A DNA stretch of 64,000 bases from Strongylocentrotus droebachiensis (lineage: Eukaryota > Echinodermata > Echinoidea > Camarodonta > Strongylocentrotidae): contig JAVYIG010007840.1 in assembly GCA_035222895.1 (NCBI GenBank), positions 32,524-96,523 of the forward strand. Reading direction: 5' to 3'. The stretch's first letter is position 1. Every line of letters starts with the position of its first letter. The notes beneath the pieces were generated by a model. It was not told where the DNA came from and made no database searches. It worked only from the letters and a program-made list of their open reading frames with translations. This document shows, one piece after another, positions 52,201 to 60,335 of the stretch. The position numbers and the translations under genes are program-made.

Positions 52201-55200
52201 ACCAATAAACAACAGCTCTGATTTCTCTTGATTTATTCTTAAGGAATTAGAGCTCATCCATTTCTTGATATCATGAACACAAGCCTCAAGTTCTTGAATA
52301 GTATCAATGACATTGGTTTGGTTAGGTAGGAATGATGTTTACAGTTGGATATCATCTGCATAACAATGGTAATTAAAAGAGTGACATTGTAAAATCTGTT
52401 TCGGACCACTGAAGTAAATTGAGAAAAGTGTCGGGCCTCCACTAGATTCTTGCGGAACACCACTAACTAACGCAGCAGGATCAGACTTTGAATTTTCAAC
52501 ACAAACAATTTGAGACCTTTCAAATAAGTATGACTTGAACCATTTAAGAGCTTTACCATCAACACCAAGTGATTTCAGAGTATGTATGATTGACAGAATC
52601 AAATGCAGAAGATAAATCGAGGAGTAACAGAACAGTAATTGTCCCATCATCCATGTCCCTCGAGGATCATTTGATAGGTTGACAAGCAAAGTCTCTACAC
52701 CATGATGCGGCCGAAATGCTATAAAATGATTGAATCACAATTTTGAATCTTTTCAACTTCAGTTCCTCGCAGTAGTATCCCTCATCCTTCACCAAAATCC
52801 TCACCCAGGAAGACCAATGTGAACCGCAAGAATGCTAAAGGTAAGTAGCAAATAGTTTTAGTGTATTTTGTTAATTCATACATATTTGGGGATAGGACAT
52901 TTTTCTTAAATTTTTCTTTCTTTGTCTTAATCAGATAGCAGATGCAGTAATGAATATCACAGGATCACATTAGATGTTACATTTCAAAGTAGAAGAAAAT
53001 TAACAGTCTATCTTGAAGTATACAGGCTCTGCATAACTAAAATTTTCAGTAGGCCGAATCAAGTTTTCATACCAAGCTATGGTTGTCCGTCTGTACGTCC
53101 CGTTCTTGTGATCGCGTTATCTCAAGACCTGATCAATGGATTTCTGCCAATCTTGGGTCATGTATGTCTCTTGCAGAGTTAATTAGCTGAGTAGATTTTG
53201 GGGGTCATGAGGTCAAAGGTCATGGGGATCATTATGTATGCAAAGATAGCTTGTGAACGTATTCTCATTAGAACTGACCGATGGATTACTATCAAACTCA
53301 GGACATGTATGGAGCCAATGAACTGATAAGATTTTAGGGTCATTAGGTCAAGGATTAAAGGGTCATACATGTATATAAAAAATAGCTTGTTATCACTATA
53401 TTCTGAGAACCTGTCCATGGATTACAATGAATTTCAAACTAGTATTTGAAAACTTGCTTCTGTTTTGGTTTGTAAAATCGCTTTATGACGGAGGCATCAT
53501 TTTTCGACTACACACACGCAGTCTAAGGTCCATCTAGTTTACATCTATTTTGAATTCCAGGGGAAACGCCGCTCCATGTAGCATGCATCAAGAACAACAT
53601 CGCCAAAGTTAGGGAGCTGCTGAGTGAACCTGACATCGATGTCAATGCCCGGGACAATGCGGATTGGACACCTCTACACGAAGCCTGTAACCATGGACAC
53701 ACTGCCTGTGTCAAAGAGCTTCTAAAGTTCGTTCCTGGAAAAAGAAAGATTACGGGTACGTGGGTCATAGCAAATGTGAAGTTTGAATGTTTCTGAAGGA
53801 TAGCGGGAAGAAATGAAAGTAGTGTATTTCAAGCAAAATGACGCGAGTGGCTCAGTCGGTAAAGTTTGTAGATTAAATAAGAATCAAATATTTCTTTGTT
53901 TGATATGGCAGTTGTCATGGTACCCAAAAACACTTTAAAATGATGTTGCATCGTCCCATTTTTAATGTCAGGCCGCAGTTCGAATTACAAACAATTCGTT
54001 CAGAATTTCCATTTTGTGATATCTCTACATTTCAATTTGCTTTTATTTTGTTCAATTGCATTATTACCAATTATCAAAATTTAATTCAGTTGATATTCCA
54101 TTTTGAATTGCTGTTGATACTTGTGAATCAGGTACAGAGAGTGGAAGGCAAACCCTGGACTTACTAGCAGCGCCATCAGACTGTGGGACCACACCCCTTC
54201 ATGATGCGGTCAACAACAATCAGATAGAAGTGGTCAAGCTTCTGGTAGAGGCTGGAGGTGAGTTGACCTTCTAGTCAGAGGGCAGAAATTACCATAAATG
54301 TTTGACAAAATTAACGAAATTCGATGTCAAGAATTCTTTTCTTGGGAAATGCAGTTTTGCCCCTTCTACATGTTCATTTATCTGCACGACCAACGAAGGA
54401 ATTCATTTTGCATTACCATTACCATCTGTAATAAATTTTGGTCTCAGAGTGTGGGCATTAAAAACTATTATCAATAAACCTGTTCTACCACTACCACTAT
54501 CTATGTTGAAGCTTTGGTCACCCAGTTGGGCTCGTGAACATTTTTATTTCATTTGCTCAAAGGTGGATGCCCTACAGATTTAGGTAAAGTGTAATGTGCG
54601 TCACATTTCTATTTCTTATAAGTTATAACACAGAGTTTAGTGAATATGGGCAGGATCTTTTAGCACTACACACTTGCCATCAATTTACACCTTTTAAAAT
54701 GTGGCAACTTTGTTGCGGCGGTTTACAGCATTGTATCTGAACGAGCCTTGACTGCCTCATGTCACCATTTTTGATCCATTTTCTTCTGTTATTCGTTAGG
54801 GAGGAGTCTACTGACTGTTAAGAACAAGGCCGGGTTTACTCCAGTTGACTTAGCTCAGACAGAGGTCATAAAGGAAGCCATTCTAGGTCAAAGGTCAGAG
54901 GTCAGCAAAGTGCCTGCCATTGACGAAAAGAATGAGAACAGTAAGTACCAAACCAGACTAAACTCTTGTTTTTACATGCTTGTTAATATTGGGTGAGAAA
55001 AAGAGCAAGGAATCAGCAGGGAATTTAGCATTATGATCATAATATATTAGAACTGATCATCATTTGTAAGCGTTGAAGGGTGATAGACTCTGGTTTCTTG
55101 AAAGAGAGAGTTAAAAAATTTGTGATAGTTATCAGCGCCAAATGGTTGTAGTACTCTTGTTTGAGTCTTTCATTAAGTATGAGTCTTTCTAAAAGGTTTT

Positions 55201-56437
55201 GTATATAACAACATTTTGTGTAAGCATACACTAATCCAGTCAACCCTCTTAATGATTTTTTTTTTTTTTTTTTTTTTTGGGGGGGGGGGGGGGGGGTGGG
55301 GGGATGAGATTCACAGAATTGTTGTGCTGTTTAATAATTTAATTGCAATTTCGAACCTTTTCAATTATCAGTTTCTTGGAGTATTAATGGTCATCTTTCA
55401 AAACATTGTGATAATCTCATGTTATGAAATATGTTTGGTTTGATAATAAAATGAATTTCTTCCTGCTTGACACATAACTCCTTTTCCTCCATTTCATTCA
55501 TCGCATTTTGCCCTCCCTCAGAAGAGAATTCTCCCCAGCCGCACCCCAGCAAGTACCGTCAGCTTCTTGGCCCTCCCTTCGCGAGCACTCTAGGCTATGT
55601 TACGGAGGAGGAGTGTGAGGCGTTTGCCAGTATTGTCATGGCGATGCTGCAGAGCTACGTCAGGTCACATGACCTTCATCGGGTGAAGGCGGAGGTGGAT
55701 ATCATCAAGGGGCAGAAGCGACTGGTGAACAACCTTCAAGCGAATGGGGTAAAATACTGTGGACATTATTCAATGTTGTAGATGCAATGCAGCGCATGCA
55801 TCAAGCGGTGAAAACCGAGACTAATTTGTACAGGTCAATGAATGGCAACTACGTGCTACAAAAATCCTGCCCGAATTTACCGAGCTCTGTGTTATAAGAC
55901 ATTAAAATGTGAAGCGTATAATGCTTTACATCATTTAAGAAGAAGACAAAAAAATGCGGTTTGGGAGCATCATATCTGAACGAGGCCAAAGCTGCTTCAA
56001 ATACAGCCACTTCTAATGAAAGCAGTTTACGTTGAAAGGGATGGAAAGAAAGGGTGAAAAGTAGCCGCTTTCAACAAATGCCCCTTCATCTATTAATAAA
56101 TATTCATGTTTTTTGTCTTCAGGTGAATGCCAGCGTCAGTGAAACCACACCCTTTGTATCGGTGGTTGGCTCCCCGACCTTCTCCAAGGCCAGCCTTCCG
56201 CTCTCCCCTAGCCCCCGAGGCCCAGTTTACTCGGAGAACTGTTCCAGCCTGGGTCCACTGCTGGAAGACATGGAGGTGTTCATGGAGCTGAGCCGTCATA
56301 CGGAGGGCTTGAAGGCCCACCTCCGTCAGATCGGCCCCAGCCAGGAGACAGCGTCGTCTTCGTCAAAGGCCACGGTCACGCTACGGGTGACGCGGTCTAT
56401 GAGGTTGATCACTCATCTATGTGCTGTGGTGAGCTGA
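31763..56437 (+). CDS. SLF1: SMC5-SMC6 complex localization factor 1 (SLF1/ANKRD32 orthologue), 24 coding exons
   Basis: Coding exons: 31763-31954, 32550-32628, 33858-34095, 34575-34758, 36151-36262, 36863-37065, 38169-38237, 38899-39075, 39561-39742, 40405-40551, 41557-41725, 43022-43163, 43608-43774, 46717-46811, 48471-48556, 49332-49526, 50625-50753, 51791-51931, 52763-52840, 53561-53755, 54132-54257, 54800-54940, 55522-55748, 56123-56437. They sum to 3789 nt (1262 residues plus TGA) with all junctions in phase. Two N-terminal BRCT domains (about 31-115 and 150-231) are followed by a basic linker, a long helical middle and two ankyrin blocks (748-882 and 929-1063), then a helical tail. Human SLF1 is about 1058 residues with one ankyrin block. 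In vertebrates the BRCT pair binds phosphorylated RAD18 and SLF1 with SLF2 recruits SMC5/6 to damaged chromatin. The start ATG has AACATGG context. The extra length comes mainly from the ankyrin duplication. Confidence 0.92.
31962..32185 (-). mobile_element. tRNA-derived SINE, 5'-truncated copy 3
   Basis: The tail (TAA)n begins 8 bp after the SLF1 exon 1 donor. It shares the GCGCTTTACAGATATATTAT and CCACTCCCTGGGGAGCATTC blocks and lacks the tRNA-like head. Confidence 0.75.
34154..34347. mobile_element. TIR element family H, copy 2 (inverted)
   Basis: TTAAAGCCCATCTGTACTAG and GTGCAGTGGGGCTTTAA are inverted ends. The body is the reverse complement of the other copies. Confidence 0.75.
34633..35020 (+). 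repeat. Tandem duplication of SLF1 exon 4 end plus intron (198-bp unit)
   Basis: Unit 1 is 34633-34830; unit 2 is 34831-35020. Both start GCTAGACTAG and contain CTTCCAGAATT, a CAG|GTAGGT donor and AAGAATGCCAC. In unit 2 the exon-derived part is diverged, and no acceptor is evident, so it is read as a decayed pseudo-exon. Confidence 0.85.
34859..34957 (+). pseudogene. Decayed duplicate of SLF1 exon 4 (3' half)
   Basis: It is similar to 34660-34758 with several substitutions and small indels, including loss of the reading frame near the YLEERG position. The donor (CAGGTAGGT) survives. Splicing of this segment would break the frame. Confidence 0.7.
36151..46811 (+). CDS. SLF1: SLF1 exons 5-14: linker and helical middle region
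   Basis: Residues about 232-718. Exons 5-6 encode a Ser/Thr/Lys-rich, probably disordered linker. Exons 7-14 encode a mostly helical region (for example NIEESHWLDAL, HMLYSIMQHILL, HWNFVDAVIRRALYG, MFLSMLKPSWLCIGVAECLL) that matches the SLF1 middle by pattern. In mammals the C-terminal part of SLF1 is linked to SLF2 and SMC5/6 binding. Exon boundaries rest on consensus splice sites and unbroken phase. Confidence 0.85.
37177..37355. repeat. Long polypyrimidine (CT)n/(CTTT)n tract in SLF1 intron 6
   Basis: 179 bp of C and T only, bar a few bases. All six frames read as Ser/Leu/Phe or Arg/Glu/Lys runs, which are not genes. Confidence 0.95.
37927..38022. repeat. Direct and inverted copies of a 22-bp motif
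   Basis: GTTGCACTGTGTAGATAGTA occurs twice in direct orientation (about 37930 and 37972) and once inverted (about 38000), the last two forming a hairpin. Confidence 0.8.
40228..40384. repeat. Polypyrimidine tract upstream of SLF1 exon 10 acceptor
   Basis: A run of C, then (CT)n and (CCCT)n, ending 20 bp before the exon 10 acceptor at 40404. Confidence 0.95.
41741..41887. mobile_element. Hairpin MITE (GGGGCGTTTCACAAA ends), starts 16 bp after exon 11
   Basis: GAGGGGCGTTTCACAAAACT and CCTTGTGAAACACCCTC are inverted. Shared with 46859-47004 and 59762-59908. Confidence 0.85.
41889..42031. mobile_element. Hairpin MITE of the GTTTCAT family, adjacent to the previous one
   Basis: CTGTTTCATAAAATTTG and AAGTTTTATGAAACGGGCCC are inverted. 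The loop has ATCTGATTGGCTGAGAGC. Confidence 0.85.
42405..42915. mobile_element. TIR element family F, copy 2 (inverted)
   Basis: Reverse-complement match to 25570-26080 across the whole body, with the GGGACATAGTACCTTTAA end present. The other end is missing. Confidence 0.75.
43260..43530 (-). mobile_element. tRNA-derived SINE, copy 4
   Basis: (TAA)n tail at 43260, CCAGGTACCCATTTAC body, and a well-kept B box (GGTCCGCGGTTCAAGTCCC on the minus strand). Confidence 0.75.
43849..44078. mobile_element. TIR element family G, copy 1
   Basis: GAGGGGTCAGTTACATAAAG and GTCTTTGTGTCACTGAACCC are imperfect inverted ends. It shares TTTTGAGAAAAAGTGGTTTA with the copy at 56469. Confidence 0.75.
44332..45490. 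mobile_element. DR1-bearing dispersed element, copy 2 (inverted)
   Basis: Same family in the opposite orientation in SLF1 intron 13: ATGCCTCCGTTACGAAG at the left, CCGTCCGTCC tract, six subrepeats with AGGTCAAAGGTCA, then the palindrome and CCATCTAG. It is interrupted by a nested element at 44359-44571. A 196-residue minus-strand frame here (44733-45323) is only the subrepeats read through. Confidence 0.85.
44359..44571. mobile_element. Nested MITE with telomere-like core
   Basis: The ends are inverted copies of GACATTTGCTCC and CGACAATTGCTCCG. The core is degenerate CCCTAA repeats. It is flanked by AGCCGGAGG at 44350-44358 and 44572-44580, a 9-bp target-site duplication inside the DR1-bearing element. 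Confidence 0.8.
46030..46340 (-). repeat. Dispersed repeat family J, copy 2
   Basis: Inverted match to 3240-3590, in SLF1 intron 13. Confidence 0.65.
46859..47004. mobile_element. Hairpin MITE (GTTTCACAAA ends), SLF1 intron 14
   Basis: GGGGCCCATTTCACAAAGCC and TTTTGTGAAACGCCCC are inverted. The loop contains AACCAATCAGAAGCAAGGAT. Confidence 0.85.
47112..47874. mobile_element. Terminal-inverted-repeat element with G/C-run ends
   Basis: The left end is TATTTAGCCCGGGGGGGGC with AGAAGCCCCCCC. The right end is the inverse, ending CCCGGGCTAAATA. The inside is AT-rich and non-coding. It lies in SLF1 intron 14. Confidence 0.7.
48230..48386. mobile_element. Hairpin MITE (GGCCCGAATTCACAAAGGAG ends)
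   Basis: Inverted ends GGCCCGAATTCACAAAGGAG and CTCCTTTGTGAATTCGGGCC, with repeated GGTTTGTCGA motifs inside. Confidence 0.85.
49332..51931 (+). CDS. SLF1: SLF1 exons 16-18: ankyrin block, copy 1
   Basis: Exons 49332-49526, 50625-50753 and 51791-51931. They encode ankyrin repeats GETPLHYACIKNNVTRVREL, GWTPLHEACNHGHTACVEEL and GTTPLHDAVTNNHIEVVKLL, then a partial repeat RSLLTVKNKAGSTPGDLA. Asp779, Trp783, Glu788 and Asn791 (my numbering) form the D-x3-W-x4-E-x2-N pattern of H4-tail-reading ankyrin domains. Every exon is phase 1-1. This copy's first intron is enlarged by a transposon relic. Confidence 0.92.
49795..50530 (-). mobile_element. Crypton-like (tyrosine recombinase, DUF3504 type) relic
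   Basis: From an ATG at 50070 the minus strand reads GFVLLTDQEMDKLLDSVDSK, then after a stop and frame change ELDNLLSRFGGNLSKDDGTL and YKKKSLQSISFG. This matches the N-terminal pattern of DUF3504 Crypton-type recombinases that are common in marine invertebrates. Upstream (50180-50460) is a CpG-rich stretch that may be its old promoter. The insertion is present only in unit 1 of the ankyrin duplication. The exact ends are not defined. Confidence 0.6.
50180..50460. promoter_or_regulatory. CpG-rich island inside an SLF1 intron
   Basis: This is a short GC-rich patch with many CpG, a palindromic TGACGTCA (CRE) at 50361-50368, a GATTGG box, and an inverted pair at about 50391-50458. It probably belongs to the transposon insertion rather than to SLF1. 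Confidence 0.35.
50914..51012. repeat. Inverted repeat, SLF1 intron 17
   Basis: CACGAAGTGACGGTAGTGA and TCACTACCGTCACTTCGTG are exact inverses, extended imperfectly outward to TCGTC and GACGA. Probably another small hairpin element. Confidence 0.8.
51451..51600. mobile_element. DR1-bearing element, truncated copy 3
   Basis: Only the ATGCCTACGCTACAAAG end, the GTCCGTACGTCC-type tract and the first part of one subrepeat are present. Confidence 0.65.
52176..52760 (-). mobile_element. LINE reverse transcriptase fragment (CR1/L2-like)
   Basis: Minus-strand frames give LKSLGVDGKALKWFKSYLF, SGVPQESSGGPTLFSIYFS and the catalytic box YADDIQL, then NQTNVIDTIQELEACVHDI in another frame. These are the finger, palm and thumb motifs of a CR1/L2-type reverse transcriptase. 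The frame is broken and truncated at both ends. It sits exactly between the two SLF1 duplication units. Confidence 0.8.
52763..54940 (+). CDS. SLF1: SLF1 exons 19-22: ankyrin block, copy 2
   Basis: Exons 52763-52840, 53561-53755, 54132-54257 and 54800-54940. Exon 19 repeats the end of exon 15 (PKSSPRKTNVNRKN). Exons 20-22 repeat exons 16-18: GETPLHVACIKNNIAKVREL, DWTPLHEACNHGHTACVKEL, GTTPLHDAVNNNQIEVVKLL, RSLLTVKNKAGFTPVDLA. Exon 21 is one codon shorter than exon 17. The Gly before WTPLH is Asp963 here. Asp960, Trp964, Glu969 and Asn972 are retained. No stop or frameshift is seen. Confidence 0.92.
52789..55136 (+). repeat. Segmental tandem duplication, unit 2 (ankyrin exons)
   Basis: This is the second copy of the ankyrin cassette. 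The breakpoints are visible: similarity starts at CACCAAAATCCTCACCC inside exon 15/19 and ends at GTGATAGTTATCAGC. Introns have diverged by many indels, so the copies are not a recent event or a simple assembly duplicate. Confidence 0.9.
53082..53537. mobile_element. DR1-bearing element, copy 4
   Basis: This copy lacks the ATGCCTCCG end but keeps about three subrepeats and the GACGGAGGCAT ... CCATCTAG end. It stops 24 bp before the exon 20 acceptor, so it may affect that splice site. Confidence 0.75.
55522..56437 (+). CDS. SLF1: SLF1 exons 23-24: C-terminal helical domain and stop
   Basis: Residues about 1083-1262. Exon 23 holds YRQLLGPPFASTLGYVTEEE and a helical run (ASIVMAMLQSYVRSHDL). Exon 24 has a Ser/Pro-rich loop, then LLEDMEVFMELSRHTEGLKA and the final RSMRLITHLCAVVS before TGA. 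Vertebrate SLF1 ends with a similar helix. The TGA at 56435-56437 is in the only open frame. Confidence 0.87.
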
Positions 56438-56468
56438 GGCATCTGAAGGTGGAAGTGTTTAGTACAAG

Positions 56469-56719
56469 TCGAGGGGTCAGTGACCCAAAGACGTAACTTA
56501 ATTTTGGCCATTTTGAGAAAAAGTGGTTTATGTGTCACTGAGCACTTGGGCCTTAAGGAGTTAAGTCTATGTTTCACAAGCCATTGACTTCAATGAGGTG
56601 TTGGATGGAGTTAAGTCTTTGTGTTTCCTGGAAAGCCCACATTTTTCTGATCATTTTGATAACAAATACACATTTTGGCAAAATATGGAGTTACGTCTTT
56701 GTGTCACTGAACCCTCGAA
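56469..56719. mobile_element. TIR element family G, copy 2, in the SLF1 3' UTR
   Basis: Near-identical to 43849-44078 over most of its length, with TCGAGGGGTCAGTGACCC at the left end and ACTGAACCCTCGA at the right. Confidence 0.8.
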
Positions 56720-56743
56720 GTCTTCCTTTAAATGGTTTGTTGA

Positions 56744-57470
56744 CATCCAGGGTATATGTAGTTCTTCGTCGCTGCCACACGTATAAAGGTCTGTAAGAGT
56801 ACACACTAAATACATGTCAACATCATTGTGTCTTGGAGTAGATTTCATGAAAGAATTTTTTTCAAATTCCAACGTGGGAGCCTGCTTTTCTTACTTACTT
56901 ACTTTAATACACGATGTTGTAGGTCTAAGCCTGTTTATCGATCCAGGATTCTTCCATGGTTACTGCTATTTACATGAAATGGTTTATTAACATCCAAGGT
57001 AGTTAGTCTTTGTTGGATGTGTGCTGCCATGTGTGAATGGTCTTTTCATCGAAGCAGACGCAAAATGTGTCAACAAAATTGTGTTTTGATATAGATTTTA
57101 TATACCGTGTTGTATTAAAATTGTTTCTAAAGAAAAGCGGATCTTCTCTGAGATTGTTGTGGTAACATCTAGATCATGTAGTCTATGGTCTTTTCATCGA
57201 AGCAGATTCAAAATGTGTCGACAAAATTGTGTTTTGATATAGATTTTATATACCGCGTTGTATTAAAATAGTTTCTAAAGTAAAGCGAATCTTCTCTTAA
57301 ATGGTGTGGTTACATCTAGATAATGTCCTCTTTGTCATAATTATTGCTGCCATATATGAATGGGTCTGTACTTTGAAGGATGCAGAATAATGATACGACC
57401 ACGCCGCTATTTTTTTTCTTCAAGTTGATTTCGTGAAGGATATGACATTTTACCCAACAGTAAAATATGT
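56744..57470. repeat. Serial repeats of about 145 bp in the SLF1 3' UTR
   Basis: Two close copies (57037-57183 and 57184-57322) share GTCTTTTCATCGAAGCAGA and TTTTGATATAGATTTTATAT. Weaker copies flank them at about 56744-56880 and 57325-57470. Confidence 0.75.
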
Positions 57471-57478
57471 CCACAACT

Positions 57479-57648
57479 TAAAGCCCCACTGTACTACCTA
57501 TAGCTACTTGCTCCCTCTATATATAAAACAATGCCTAATCGGTGAATCTTATGTTAAATGAGAGCTGAGTTGATGAGATAGCCACCTGTCAGTGACCACC
57601 CTGGGTGGTCTAATCTCTCCTAGCCAAACTAGTACAGATGGCCTTTAA
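57479..57648. mobile_element. TIR element family H, copy 3
   Basis: AAAGCCCCACTGTACTACC to AGTACAGATGGCCTTTAA. Shorter middle than copy 1. Confidence 0.75.
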
Positions 57649-58539
57649 GATGTTTGAGTAGGTTCTATGTAGCACATAAGTTCAATTCCTAACCCTTAGC
57701 TGCCAAGTATGAATCAGAATTACAGGTACAGTAATAAACTTTTAAGCATCCAGACTAGAATTTGTCAACCACCTTGTGTTTAGATTCAACTTCATTAGCT
57801 GGTGGGATATTTCCTTTTGAAAAATTTCTAACACTGTCAGACTGGAAAAGACATTGTAGATAAGTAATGTTCATAAAATTTAGATTTTGTTTTTTGGGTG
57901 AGGTTAATTACATCAAGGCATGTAGCAGGCATTTGTGTGGTATTACAGCTGATATGCTAGCTATGTAAATCATTTTTGTCTACTGCTGGTTTTTATTATT
58001 TGTTTTGTTTGATTTTTTTTTGTTAAATGATAATAATTTGATGTGTGCTTGACAAAAGAATTGTACATAGAGATCATAAGACAATTTTTGTTTAAAGAGC
58101 TTGCTACAGTGAATGACCTACAGGAGAGTTTAAAAGGTTGGAGAAAATGCAGTCTTCCTTTCTTCCATTCATGCATTGCCTTTACTTGTATGTACATCAT
58201 GTGTTCAAAACAGAGAATCATTTATTCTGCCAATTTCCAGGCAAGAATGAAAAGTACTACTATTTTTGTAATATATATCAAACTTCTTTTTCTACCATAG
58301 ACTAGTCTGGTATTCTGAACACCATTTTATCTTGATTTTTTTTTTCTTTTTCTTATGCAAGTGGTATTCTGAAAACTCCTATTTAGTATGAATTTTACCC
58401 TATATTTCATCTTTCATTAAATTAACTGAAAATGATGAAAGAAAAGACAGATAAAGTTGTGAGTGGTTATTGCAAATGTTGTGGGTGTGTGCTACATAGA
58501 TGACATATTTTTCTAATATCTAATGCATTTAAAAATACA

Positions 58540-58663
58540 GGGCCCGTTGCATAAAACTTACCATTGATTGTAACTTTGCCATCAATGGCAAATCAACAGC
58601 CAATCAAAATTAAGGGTTTCCATGGTAGTTACCATCAATGGTAAGTTTTATGCAACGGGGCCC
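58540..58663. mobile_element. Hairpin MITE (GGGCCCGTTGCATAAAAC ends)
   Basis: GGGCCCGTTGCATAAAACTT and AAGTTTTATGCAACGGGGCC are inverted. A related copy is at 60733-60850. Confidence 0.85.
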
Positions 58664-58828
58664 AGGTTTAAACTGACTTTTAAGTCTTTACTCATTTTCT
58701 TCACCTATTTATGATGGAAGATTAAGTGAAAGATAGGACGGTTTGCAGAATACCACTCCAGTCATGATCTATGCTGCTTCTCATCATTTGAAGAGGTATT
58801 TATTTATTCAGGTACATATAACATTGCA

Positions 58829-59135
58829 TTTGTAGTTTTGTACTGATGTTTTTACTACTTGTTTGTGTTCTGTGTATATATAGATTGTGCCTCTCGTGTT
58901 TCCTGTTTAGTTGTAAGTTGCCCATTTTGTTCATTTTGGTTCTAGAATGTCTAAAAAAAAAAAACAACCAAACTTTCTTGTATGTATTTATCTACGTATA
59001 TTACGTAGCATTTGTAGTTTTGTACATTGTTTTACTACTTGTCACCGTTGTGTGTTTGAAATGTTTTAGATTGTGCCTTTCATGTCTCCTTTCAATTGTT
59101 AGTTGCCAGTTTTGTTTAAAGATACTAGAAATGTG
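58829..59135. repeat. Tandem duplication of about 180 bp
   Basis: Both units share GCATTTGTAGTTTTGTAC, TTTTACTACTTGT, AGATTGTGCCT and TTAGTTG-CAGTTTTGTT-like blocks. Diverged. Confidence 0.7.
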
Positions 59136-59761
59136 ATTTAGAGGTCTGACTAATTGTTGGCTTACAATAATTGTACATGGACTGTACAATGAATTGCAGC
59201 AACCATCTTCCTGGTAATTTTTTTGTTTGCAATCCTACGTTGGTTTACTGCTAGAATGTGATGTCTTCCAGAGTTTTGATGGCATTTGGGTGAAGATTTT
59301 GATACTTGTAAGAGAACATAGTGCTATGTTATATGAATGGCTTGTTATAAAGTCTTCCATGACTTATTATGATGTCTTTTATGTCTTCCATGACTGTGCT
59401 GTTATGGCTGTAGCTACCTCATACATGTGAAATATTTTGTCACAAGAATGTAAAGGTGAAAAAGTTTGAACTCTTTGAAAACTCAGATTATAAGTTTTGG
59501 GAAGCAAATGTAAAGCCGATTCACTCAGATGTTGAGAGAAATTAAAAAAAATCCTCTTTGGTTTTGTCAGTTGTACAGATTAGCAAAGTTAGCGATGAAA
59601 GCTCTTTGAAATGAATATTTCATCACGTCAGCGTATAGGCAAGGATGAAACAAATTTTTAAGGGGTGTAAAAATAGAAGAGAACACCCAAACATTCACTT
59701 ATCCAGTTTTATGTGCATGACAATGTTGCATCGGATTGATACACCAGGGACATGCTTACCA

Positions 59762-59908
59762 GAGACCCATTCCACAAAACCTTTTTGCAATGACAAATTA
59801 CAAAAATCAGTGACAAATCTGCTGATAACCAATCAGAAGAAAAGATTTAACTTACATCAAAAACTTTTTGTTTGTTACTGATGACAAGGTTTGTGAAATG
59901 GTGCCCAG
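59762..59908. mobile_element. Hairpin MITE (GTTTCACAAA family), 3' flank of SLF1
   Basis: GACCCATTCCACAAAACC and AAGGTTTGTGAAATGGTGCC are inverted. Same loop as 46859-47004. Confidence 0.8.
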
Positions 59909-60329
59909 AATTTACCATGATTTGGGCAGGAGGTGTAACAACTGAAGTAAGAGGACAAGAGAAGACTTAATTTCAAATGAACATCATCTGTGTGTGAATT
60001 TCATTTCATAAAGAAAGCAAAAGGGTTGTGGAATGACTTTTATTTTAAGTTGTTTTGCTGCAGTGTTGGTATAAGAGTTATTTGTGTTTGAACTTGTCAA
60101 ATGTCTTTGTCTTTTCTATTATATCTGTTTGTGATACTCAACAGTACATTTTGGAGGGGATATCATGCCTTTATTTTAATGTATATATCTGTATTTACAT
60201 TATACCAAGTACTATATGTGGTGTCTGATGATTGTGATGTTTTTATGAAGTAAAAGGTTTTTGTAATTATTACACATGATGTGTACATTGTTTTTATTTC
60301 AGGATATGTTTTACAGCACCATTTAAAAT

Positions 60330-60335
60330 AATAAA
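60330..60335 (+). terminator. Candidate distal SLF1 poly(A) signal
   Basis: AATAAA followed within 20 nt by a G-rich run. An earlier AATAAA at 57733-57738 is an equally possible proximal signal. Confidence 0.35.

Noticed and set aside
53840..53870. tRNA A-box-like GCGAGTGGCTCAGTCGGTAA in an SLF1 intron
   Set aside because: No B box or tail follows, so a SINE cannot be supported from this fragment alone.
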